From assembly GCA_003443635.1 (NCBI GenBank), contig CP031964.1, positions 462,321 through 526,320 on the forward strand: DNA of 64,000 bases, read 5' to 3'. A program made the translations under genes and the position numbers. This document shows positions 33,663 to 42,000 of the stretch, one piece after another. This DNA comes from Flavobacteriaceae bacterium. Its GTDB lineage: Bacteria; Bacteroidota; Bacteroidia; Flavobacteriales; Flavobacteriaceae. Position 1 is the first letter of the stretch. Each line of letters starts with the position of its first letter. Under the pieces are notes generated by a model. The model was not told the origin of the DNA. It did no database searches and saw only the letters and a program-made list of their open reading frames with translations.

Positions 33663-34763
33663 CTAAAAACCAAACTTTAACTGAACGCTTACACTTTTTT
33701 CTTCAGCAGGTTTAGTAGGAGCTTCTGTATTTAAATTAGAAATGGAAATACCTAATAAGCGTACAGAATTTTTCATTTTTTCTTGATATAATAAATCTTT
33801 GGCTGTATTTAAAATAATATCTTTATTAGAAATAAAATAAGGTAATGTTTTGCTTCGTGTCTGCAATGAAAAGTCACTGTATTTTATTTTAAGAGTCACT
33901 GTTTTTCCAGATACATTACCTCTAGATAAACGTTTTGTGACTTCTTCAGCAATGTGTTCTAACTTTTCAAGCATAAAAACTTCACTTGATAAATTATCAC
34001 TAAATGTGCGTTCTGCTGCCAACGATTTCCTAACTCTATTTGGTTTTACTTCACTATTATGAAATCCTCTAACAGTGTAATAATAATACTTGCCAGATTT
34101 CCCAAAATGAGATTTTAGAAATTCAAGGGGCTTAGACTTTAAATCTTTTCCAGTAAAAATTCCTAGCTGATACATTTTTTCGGCAGTTACTTTACCGATG
34201 CCATAAAACTTACGAATATCTAAAGCTTCTAAAAATTCAATAACTTCTTCAGGGCTCACTGTTTTTTGCCCATTAGGTTTATTGTAATCACTAGCTATTT
34301 TAGCTATAAATTTATTAATAGAAATTCCAGCTGAAGCCGTTAGATTTAACTCATTAAAAATTTGATTACGAATATCTTGAGCTATTAAAGATGCACTTGG
34401 ATTTCCTTTTTTATTTTCAGTTACATCCAAATAAGCTTCATCTAAAGAGAGAGGTTCTACCAAATCAGTATATTCATAAAAAATTTTGCGTACAGCTTTT
34501 GAGATTTCATTATACCTATCAAAATGGGGACGTACAAAAATGAGTTCCGGGCATAAACGTTTAGCTTGCATGCCACTCATTGCACTTCGCACTCCAAATT
34601 TACGAGCTTCATAACTAGCGGCACTTACTACACCACGTTTACCACCACCACCAACAGCCAGTGCTTTCCCTCTTAGTTCTGGATTGTCTAACTGCTCTAC
34701 AGAAGCATAAAATGCATCCATATCAACATGAATAATTTTTCGAATTGGTAAATCGCTAGACAT
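33663..34763 (-). CDS. dinB: DNA polymerase IV
   Basis: This Y-family translesion polymerase is involved in DNA damage tolerance. The 366 residues include IHVDMDAFYASVEQ (first metal ligands), SLDEAYLDVTE (Asp and Glu), ASAGISINKFIAKIASDYNKPNG, the HhH-type thumb LDIRKFYGIGKVTAEKM, the little-finger domain, and a C-terminal beta-clamp-binding motif QLKFGF. It is convergent with pyk and divergent from the CYTH gene. No LexA-type box is evident upstream. Confidence 0.96.
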   Translation of the reverse strand: MSSDLPIRKIIHVDMDAFYASVEQLDNPELRGKALAVGGGGKRGVVSAASYEARKFGVRSAMSGMQAKRLCPELIFVRPHFDRYNEISKAVRKIFYEYTDLVEPLSLDEAYLDVTENKKGNPSASLIAQDIRNQIFNELNLTASAGISINKFIAKIASDYNKPNGQKTVSPEEVIEFLEALDIRKFYGIGKVTAEKMYQLGIFTGKDLKSKPLEFLKSHFGKSGKYYYYTVRGFHNSEVKPNRVRKSLAAERTFSDNLSSEVFMLEKLEHIAEEVTKRLSRGNVSGKTVTLKIKYSDFSLQTRSKTLPYFISNKDIILNTAKDLLYQEKMKNSVRLLGISISNLNTEAPTKPAEEKSVSVQLKFGF

Positions 34764-34819
34764 CCTGTAAATTTATAATTTTAATTGATTAAAAGATTCT
34801 TGTCTTTTCAAGAAATATT

Positions 34820-35296
34820 ATGATAGAAATAGAACGTAAATTTTTAGTAAATTCAACTACCTTTAAAACTAATGCTATCCGTAAAACTAAAATTATTCAA
34901 GGATTTTTAAATACAAATAAAGAGCGAACGGTTCGTATAAGATTAAAAGGAGAACAAGGTTATTTAACTGTAAAAGGACAATCTACAAATGATGGGATGT
35001 CACGTTTTGAATGGGAAAAGGAAATATCTAAAACTGACGCAGAAACATTATTTCCGCTTTGCGAAAAAGGAATGATTGATAAAATACGGTATGAAATTGT
35101 AGTAGATAGACATATTTTTGAAGTTGATGAATTTTTTGGTGATAACTTAGGATTAATAATAGCCGAAATTGAACTTAATGACGTGACAGAAACATTTAGA
35201 AAACCTGATTGGTTAGGTAAAGAAGTTACGGGAGATATTAAATATTATAATTCACAATTAAGTAAACAACCATATAGTACTTGGGATAAATTATAA
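34820..35296 (+). CDS. CYTH domain protein (class IV adenylate cyclase/triphosphatase-like)
   Basis: The 158-residue protein starts MIEIERKFLV, giving the ExExK signature (Glu3, Glu5, Lys7) of CYTH tunnel enzymes. Further charged strands are RTVRIRLKGEQGYLTVKG, RFEWEKEIS and IAEIELND. Bacterial members of this size are usually inorganic triphosphatases (ygiF N-domain-like) and occasionally class IV cyclases; sequence alone does not decide. Its end is 10 bases before the YciI-like lipoprotein gene, so they may share a transcript. Confidence 0.9.
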   Translation: MIEIERKFLVNSTTFKTNAIRKTKIIQGFLNTNKERTVRIRLKGEQGYLTVKGQSTNDGMSRFEWEKEISKTDAETLFPLCEKGMIDKIRYEIVVDRHIFEVDEFFGDNLGLIIAEIELNDVTETFRKPDWLGKEVTGDIKYYNSQLSKQPYSTWDKL

Positions 35297-35306
35297 AACT
35301 AACATA

Positions 35307-35798
35307 ATGAAAAAACTAGCTCTTATTTTAATAGGATTACTTTTAGTTTGCTCTTGCAGACAGGTAAAAGAAGAAACAGAATTAAATGAGATAACTGTTG
35401 AGCAAAAAATATCAGTAAAAGAAAGATTAGAACAACTTAAAGCTGATGGATTTGAAACTTTTGATTATATAGATGAAACTACTAATGACACGATTATTAT
35501 GCAACAATATTTTATAGCATTTTTAAAAAGTGGACCTAATCGAAATCAATCTGAAGAAGAAACAGCAAAACTTCAAGAAGCACATTTAGCGCATTTAAGT
35601 AAAATGTATGAAATGGGTTATGCTGATATTTCTGGACCTTTTGGAGACGAAAGCGATATTCTAGGTATTACTATTTATAATACACCAACACTAAAAATGG
35701 CAGATAGTTTGGCAAATTTAGATCCTATGGTTAAAGCTGGTCGCTTGGTTATTGAAATGCACCCTTGGTGGGCAGGGAAAGGATTTCCGTTACGTTAA
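35307..35798 (+). CDS. Predicted lipoprotein with YciI-like domain
   Basis: The 163-residue protein has a lipoprotein signal MKKLALILIGLLLVCSC, with Cys17 the likely lipidated residue. A YciI-related domain follows (about 65-160), marked by LQEAHLAHLSKMYEMGYADISGPFGD, with the conserved His and Asp/Pro-Phe features, and EMHPWWAGKGF. YciI domains often have a ferredoxin-like fold and hydrolase or redox-associated roles; a specific function is unknown. It is unusual to find this domain in an exported lipoprotein. The upstream CYTH gene is 10 bases away. Confidence 0.85.
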   Translation: MKKLALILIGLLLVCSCRQVKEETELNEITVEQKISVKERLEQLKADGFETFDYIDETTNDTIIMQQYFIAFLKSGPNRNQSEEETAKLQEAHLAHLSKMYEMGYADISGPFGDESDILGITIYNTPTLKMADSLANLDPMVKAGRLVIEMHPWWAGKGFPLR

Positions 35799-35814
35799 TC
35801 TTTCTGTGTCATTA

Positions 35815-35847
35815 CTTGTTAAAAACCTGTAACATTCTGTTAAAAAC
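35815..35847. repeat. Phased short repeats upstream of the small unknown gene
   Basis: TGTTAAAAAC occurs at 35817 and 35838, 21 bases apart (two helix turns), with CCTGTAACATT between them giving a third, weaker unit at about 11-base spacing. The cluster lies 70-100 bases before the ATG at 35919 and could be a protein-binding site. Nothing else supports it. Confidence 0.35.
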
Positions 35848-35918
35848 AAGAATTTTGTGTAATTATTCTTTGAATTATACCACATAACTTATAGATATAA
35901 CAAATAAATATATAAGCT

Positions 35919-36203
35919 ATGAAATGTATTAGAATCGAAACCGTAAGCAAAGAAGAAATTAAATACTTGCAATTTCCTAAAGAAGAAGTCCTTAGTTCTA
36001 AAGAAGATCAAAATGAAAGATGCCTTATGATGAAACGTGCTATGGCTTTAGGTAACCTAGAACAAGAGAAAGTTGGTATTTTATTTTTAGATAATGAAGG
36101 TTATAAACGTGTAGAAACTACTATTTGGGGTGTTACTAATAAATATGTAATTCTAAAACAAGCTACAGTAATTCCTTTGGAACGCATAGTAGGAGTAGCA
36201 TAA
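35919..36203 (+). CDS. Small conserved protein of unknown function
   Basis: The 94-residue soluble protein (MKCIRIETVSKEEIKYLQF, then ERCLMMKRAMALGNLEQEKVG) ends in a strand-rich region VGILFLDNEGYKRVETTIWGV, KYVILKQATVIPLERIVGVA. The C-terminal part looks like a small beta-barrel. I do not recognise a family with certainty, though it resembles hypothetical proteins of Bacteroidota. It has its own upstream region of 120 bp and ends with no gap against the convergent pbpC stop. Confidence 0.8.
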   Translation: MKCIRIETVSKEEIKYLQFPKEEVLSSKEDQNERCLMMKRAMALGNLEQEKVGILFLDNEGYKRVETTIWGVTNKYVILKQATVIPLERIVGVA

Positions 36204-38552
36204 TTATTTTATTTCAATATATCGTTTGATATCATTCCCTGACTCGTCTACCACAGTGATGAGATGTTTACCCTTTTTAGGCAAAACAGCAAACTCATGA
36301 ATATCTTTGGTTACTCCTAAGTAGTTATCATTTAAATACCAAAATAAAATTGCTTCAGGTTTAGAATAAGCTACTTTAAAAATAAGTTCATTGGTGCTGC
36401 CGTCAAAATCTTTAGGAAGAAAAATACTAGTTGATTCCTTAGGATAAATAAAATCTAAAGCAATATCGTTTTCTCCATAACAATCTACCCTATAATTAGG
36501 AAGTTGTTTATAAAATGGATTCTTTTTACTGTAATAATAAGCCATTAAGGGAGGCAATACAAACCAAGATTTATTAGTAATTTTTGTTAATGGCTCGCAT
36601 GAAGAATTTACTTGATATTGTTCGTTCTCATCCAAATGAGTTAGAATATGAAAAGGGCAAGGCTTTGTTTTTAAACCACTTAATTGCACATATTCTTGAA
36701 TAACCTGTTCGCAAACAGTAGTAGCTCGATACCCACTTTTTGTACAAACTTCAATTTGCTGCATTTCATCATAAGGTGTTGAAAACCATTCGCTATTAGG
36801 GAGGATGTTAAATACATCAAATAATATCGGTGCTGCTGCTTGTACACCTACTAGACCAGGCCTTCCTTCACCATCTGCATTACCAACCCAAACACCGACT
36901 ACATAATCTTTGGTTGTACCAATTGCCCAAGCATCGCGAAACCCAAAACTTGTTCCTGTTTTCCAGGCAATTTGTTTAGATGAATCATAAAATTGCCAAT
37001 TATCATCACCTTCAGGGCGATTTACCTCTTTCATTGCTTCGTAGGTTAGGTAAATTGAAGCCGCATCATAAACAACTTTTTCTGAAGTAAACTCTCCAAA
37101 ATCAACAGAATTAGTTAATGAAAAAGTAGGTTCTAAAAACTCATTAGTATAGTACTGACTCGAATTATCACTAAAATGATTTAATGTAGATGATAAAGCA
37201 GCATAACTTTTACATAAATCCCATAAGTTACTTTCTGCTCCCCCAAGAATAAGTGATAATCCATAATGATTTGCATTGTGTTTAATATCTTTAAACTGTA
37301 ATTGCGATAAATAATGGTAAAATCTATCCAGTCCAAATTGCTGTAATAGTCGTACCGAAGGCACATTTAATGAACGAGACAAAGCTCGTTTTACAGAAAC
37401 GGCACCATCATAATCTCTATTAAAATTTTCAGGATTATAATTAGCAAACTGTGTTGGAACATCTGCAACCAAAGTATTTGGTAGAAGCTCTCCAGAGTCT
37501 AATAAAGCAGCATGTAAAAAAGGTTTTAAAATACTACCTGTACTTCTTGGTTTATCAATAACATCTACATCTTTTTGATGTGCTTTATCTGTAGGGGAAT
37601 TGCCTATATAACTTAACACTTCTCTGGTTCTTACATCTAGAATAAGTATAGCTATATTATAAATTTCATTCTGACGTAATTGTAAATAATGATTAGAAAC
37701 GATATGGTTTGTTTGCTTCTGTAATTCTTTATTTACTGTTGTTCTTACACGTTTCCCATAATCTGATTTGGCCACTTTTTGTAATAAATGAGGCGCTATT
37801 TGTGGCAATGGATAGGGTTTTTGAGGTAATATTTCGGCAATAGATAAGTCATAGGTTAAACTATCTATAGTCTTGTTATCTAATAATTTTTTGAGTAAGC
37901 GATTACGTTTTATAAGCAATCGTTTTTGATTTTTACCTGGATAAATTAAACTGGGTGCATTGGGTAACACAGCGAGTGTTGCACTTTCTGCCCATGATAG
38001 ATCGTTTGCATTCCTATTAAAATATCGCCAGGCAGCAGCATCCAAACCTACAGTATTACCACCAAAAGGAGCATTACTTGTGTAAGACGCCAAAATAGTT
38101 TCTTTAGAAGCTCGAAACTCCAAACGTGTGGCTAAAATAAGTTCTTTTATTTTTTCAATATAGGTTCTGGGAGTTCCTTTTCGAGAGAGACGAATGGTTT
38201 GTTGGGTTAATGTGCTTCCTCCTCGCGTTACTTTACCAGAATTGATATTCTCCTTTAGAGCTTTAAAAATAGAAATAGGATTGAATCCTGGGTGTTTGTA
38301 AAAATATTCATCTTCAAATAAAATCAAGCATTGTTTAAACTTTTCTAGAACACTATCATTATGAGGAAATCGCCATTGTCCATCTTTTGCAATTAATGCG
38401 CCTAATAATTGCCCATCTCGACTTTCTATAACGGTAGCTGTCGGATTATTAAATAATTGCTTGGGTAAACAGAAATAGTAAGCAATCAAGAGAATGAAAA
38501 TCACTCCTGATTTTATCTTATGGTATTTTATATAATTTACTATTTTAAACAT
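36204..38552 (-). CDS. pbpC: Penicillin-binding protein 1C
   Basis: This bifunctional peptidoglycan glycosyltransferase/transpeptidase-like protein is anchored in the inner membrane. The 782 residues comprise an N-terminal TM (about 10-30), a GT51 domain (FEDEYFYKHPGFNP, STLTQQTIRLSRKG), a transpeptidase domain with SILK (in STGSILKPF), SRSLN and KTG (WKTGTSFGFRDAW), and a C-terminal BiPBP_C-like domain. I chose ATG 38552; a TTG at 38582 would extend the protein through a palindromic repeat. It lies downstream of an alpha-2-macroglobulin gene, the conserved pairing seen in many Gram-negative bacteria, with a small ABM gene between. Confidence 0.95.
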   Translation of the reverse strand: MFKIVNYIKYHKIKSGVIFILLIAYYFCLPKQLFNNPTATVIESRDGQLLGALIAKDGQWRFPHNDSVLEKFKQCLILFEDEYFYKHPGFNPISIFKALKENINSGKVTRGGSTLTQQTIRLSRKGTPRTYIEKIKELILATRLEFRASKETILASYTSNAPFGGNTVGLDAAAWRYFNRNANDLSWAESATLAVLPNAPSLIYPGKNQKRLLIKRNRLLKKLLDNKTIDSLTYDLSIAEILPQKPYPLPQIAPHLLQKVAKSDYGKRVRTTVNKELQKQTNHIVSNHYLQLRQNEIYNIAILILDVRTREVLSYIGNSPTDKAHQKDVDVIDKPRSTGSILKPFLHAALLDSGELLPNTLVADVPTQFANYNPENFNRDYDGAVSVKRALSRSLNVPSVRLLQQFGLDRFYHYLSQLQFKDIKHNANHYGLSLILGGAESNLWDLCKSYAALSSTLNHFSDNSSQYYTNEFLEPTFSLTNSVDFGEFTSEKVVYDAASIYLTYEAMKEVNRPEGDDNWQFYDSSKQIAWKTGTSFGFRDAWAIGTTKDYVVGVWVGNADGEGRPGLVGVQAAAPILFDVFNILPNSEWFSTPYDEMQQIEVCTKSGYRATTVCEQVIQEYVQLSGLKTKPCPFHILTHLDENEQYQVNSSCEPLTKITNKSWFVLPPLMAYYYSKKNPFYKQLPNYRVDCYGENDIALDFIYPKESTSIFLPKDFDGSTNELIFKVAYSKPEAILFWYLNDNYLGVTKDIHEFAVLPKKGKHLITVVDESGNDIKRYIEIK

Positions 38553-38556
38553 ATGT

Positions 38557-38578
38557 ATTTCCTGTATAAGCAGGAATC
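38557..38578. repeat. REP-like palindrome, copy 2
   Basis: ATTTCCTGTATAAGCAGGAATC has arms TTCCTG/CAGGAA around TATAAG, and shares AAGCAGGAATCT with the copy at 38976. It lies just upstream of the pbpC ATG, so it is transcribed in the 5' leader of pbpC. Confidence 0.6.
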
Positions 38579-38658
38579 TCAATTTTATAATTTTACATCA
38601 TTGCGATTTGCTTTTGATGGAGAAACAATTCTATTTCTTAAAACGGTTTGTAATGAAT

Positions 38659-38967
38659 TTATTTATTAAACTCATATTCTCGCTCTACTTTACAAACCCT
38701 AATATGATACCAACTGTACCAATCTGAAATCCCTTTTTGTTGTGCAACAAGATGATCTGCATTTTGTTTCCAGAGTTGAATAGCTTCTAAGCTTTCCCAA
38801 TAACTCACTGTAATACCAACAGTTTCTCGTGCTGAATCTACTCCCAAAAAACCTTTTTGTTGTTTGGCTAGAGTTTCCATTAATTCTGCCATTTTATTAT
38901 AACCGTTTTCTTTTTCGGTTAGCGTGGAAGTAAAAATCACTGCGTAATATGGTTTAAAATCTTTCAT
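38659..38967 (-). CDS. Antibiotic biosynthesis monooxygenase (ABM) superfamily protein
   Basis: The 102-residue dimeric ferredoxin-like-fold protein contains YYAVIFTSTLTEKENGYNKMAELM, QKGFLGVDSARETVGITVSYWES and WKQNADHLVAQQKGISDWYSWYHIRVCKVER, the pattern of ABM/heme-degrading-type domains. The reaction is not assignable; many such proteins act on quinones or have unknown roles. It sits between the macroglobulin and pbpC genes on the same strand, with REP-like palindromes on both sides, so it may be a later insertion into a conserved pair. Confidence 0.88.
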   Translation of the reverse strand: MKDFKPYYAVIFTSTLTEKENGYNKMAELMETLAKQQKGFLGVDSARETVGITVSYWESLEAIQLWKQNADHLVAQQKGISDWYSWYHIRVCKVEREYEFNK

Positions 38968-38975
38968 TGTTTTTT

Positions 38976-38997
38976 CATTACTGCGAAAGCAGGAATC
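38976..38997. repeat. REP-like palindrome, copy 3 (best copy)
   Basis: CATTACTGCGAAAGCAGGAATC, followed by a T-run, carries the centre CTGCGAAAGCAG, a 4-bp perfect stem with a GAAA-type loop, and ATT/AAT outer arms. It lies between the ABM gene and the macroglobulin stop codon. Confidence 0.62.
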
Positions 38998-39021
38998 TTT
39001 TTAATATTAGTTTTATGTTTG

Positions 39022-42000
39022 TTATTTTTCAACGGCTACCCATTGCCCTTTTGCTCTTACAAAATAGTCATTATCATACATCGCTTCAGCTTGTGTCCCT
39101 GGTAAATAATAAGTTCCTAAATAAGCAGCATTTAATAATACATTAAAGGTTTTGCTATTATTTTTAGAACCACTTCTCTCTAAATTAAAATAGAAATTAA
39201 CACGGTCGTCTCTGATATCGGTATAATCGGCATCATTGCTTACAGCATTACCAAAATCTGTAAATCGAGTGTTTACAATTTCCCATCCTGATGGAAATAT
39301 CTTTGATAAAGCCACATCATTTATTGGCTCTTTTTTAAGATTAGAAACTGTAATGGATGCTACAAAATCTTGACCTTGTTGTAGTTTGCTCACATCTATT
39401 GTATTGCCTTGTAAATCTTTATAATTTACAGAAAGACTCAATCCTCTTTTTTCTGGAAGTTCTTTTCCTAAAGGTAATTTTCCAGAAGTTACAACACGAA
39501 CATACACTGTGTTTTTTGGATTGTTAATTTTAATTGAATTGCTTCCTTTTTTAATATTTAATTCTCGTTGTGCAATTGAATTTTTAGTGTTAATCGATTG
39601 CTCAGAGGTATCATTTAAACTGTAATTAAGTTGTAATGCCTTGCCTCCATTTTTCTGAACCATTTTTGCCATGGCCATTAAACTATAAGCAGTAGTTTGT
39701 GTACTCATCCAACGGTCTGATGACAACCGTTTTGCAATATATTCGGCAGTTTCTCTAACTTTAGAATTATCGATTAATACCATTGTTTCCAAAGCCATTG
39801 CCCGATTTCTATCGGTAGACCCATAAGTATAATAATCATATTGTGTTGATGAAAAATCAATATTAGAACGTGATACTATTTCTGTAGCAGCTTCTTTTTG
39901 CCCTGCTAAAGCATAAGCCGCTGCCAATCGCCATTTGCCGTCATTGGATAATTCTTCAAACTCTTTTAAACGATTCATCGATGCTAAATCAGGTTGTCCT
40001 GCCAATGCTAAGGTATACAAACGATATGCCTGAGCAACATCATTTCTATATGTTCGATAACTAGGACGCCAATTTCTTGCTGTTTCTTTCTGATAACGCA
40101 ACCAATTACTCATAAAAGATAATGGTAATACATAACCTTTTTTCTCGGCTTCAATCATAAAATGACCAGCATAACTTGTCCCCCAATCGTTAGGAGTACT
40201 TTGTCCGCTCCAATAAGATAATCCACCACTAGTTGTTTGAAAATGACTTAGTTTTTTAATGCCGAGCTTTATATTAGTATCAATGTCTTGTTTTTTATCA
40301 AACGGTAAATCAAAAATATCACTTAAAAAGAGTTGAGGCAATACACTTGATGTCGTTTGTTCTACACACCCGTGAGGGTATTGAATTAAATATTTTAGAC
40401 GCCCACTAAAATTCATTGGCGGTAAGGTTGAGAATTCCACTTGTACTGAATTTGAACCTGTGATACCAAAGGTTGAAAAATTGATGATTTGTGCTGTATC
40501 TGCATCTAAAACAACATTGGTAATTCTATTACTTATCGGATTTGGATTAAATATATCTAATTCAACTTGATAAGATGACTTTTCACCATTTCCAGAGGCA
40601 ATCACTTCTACGGTATTGACACCGTTAGCTTTGCTTACATCCAACTCAAAGTATGCCATTTTCTCATCTGGCTTATCAAAATTTAATGTTTGTGTTTTGC
40701 TTCCTATAACCTGAATTCCATCACTTAATTTTAAATGAAGCGATACATTTTTCACTTTAGATTCCATAGCAAATACAGTAACTGGAAGTGTTACTTTTTC
40801 TCCAGGACTTAGTTTTCGTGGGAGTGTTGCCAATACCATTAATGGTTTCTTTACAGGGGTAGTTTTTTCAACACTTCCGTAAGCTGCATTATGGTTATTT
40901 CCTGCAATAATCATAGTTCGTACAGAACCAATATATTTTGGAATAGTAATTTGATGTGATTTTGTTTCACCGGCTTTTAAACTAAAAGGGCCAAGATATT
41001 TTACAACAGGTTTAAAGCGATTTGCTTTTTTGTTTTTTGCAGCATTAGCTGTGTCATCCCCACCAATTTCAAATACTTGATCTACACTACCTGTATAAGC
41101 GCCAATAACATCATCAAATACATCCCAGGTTTTTACCCCTAAAGCTTCACGAGCATAAAATTCATTCCAACCACTAGGAGTTTTAAAACGAGTTAAATCT
41201 AACAGGCCTTCATCTACCAACGCTACAGTATAGGTCATTGCTTTTTTGTTTTTTTCGCTTACAGCAATGGTAACATCTTGCTCAGGACGTAATACATCTG
41301 GCATTTTTAACTGAGGCTCTAATTTGGTGGATTTATCTTCTACTATAATTGGAATCACACCATATAAACGAATCGGTAAATCGTTTTCGGAAACTGAGTG
41401 TGGTTGTAATAATGAAATATTAATAAATACATTGGGCGTCATTTCTTTGGTAATAGGGATAGCAGTTATGGTTTCTCCTTTTTTTGTTTTTACCCAAGTA
41501 TTTTGAAGTACTTCTGTACCGTTTTCAATACTAATTAAAGCACGGCCTTCAGTACCAGAAGGGAATGTGATTATTGCTGTTTCTCCAATGTTATAAGTTT
41601 CTTTATCTGAAGAGAACACGAGCATCTTAGCGGCTTCTTTATTGTTTCCGCTGCCTTGACGTTTCCACCAGTTTCTATAAAAATAAGTTGTTTTCCCTGT
41701 AGCATGACCACTTTTTGGATCAGATACACGAATGAGATAACGCCCGCTTTCGGTTTCAGGAACATTAATTTTAAAAGAAGCTTCACCTTTAGCATTTGTA
41801 TTTACAATTTTAGTCATAAAAGGTGTTCGATAGCTATCGGATTGGTAGGATGCTAAATCATCGTAAGAAGAACTCCACCACCAGCGCCATTTAATTTGAT
41901 ATACTTTAACTTCTAAATTGTTGCGTTGAATTGGTTTGCCTTCAGTATCGACAACCACCAAGTCAAATTGATGATCTTCATCTGTATAATACGAATCATA

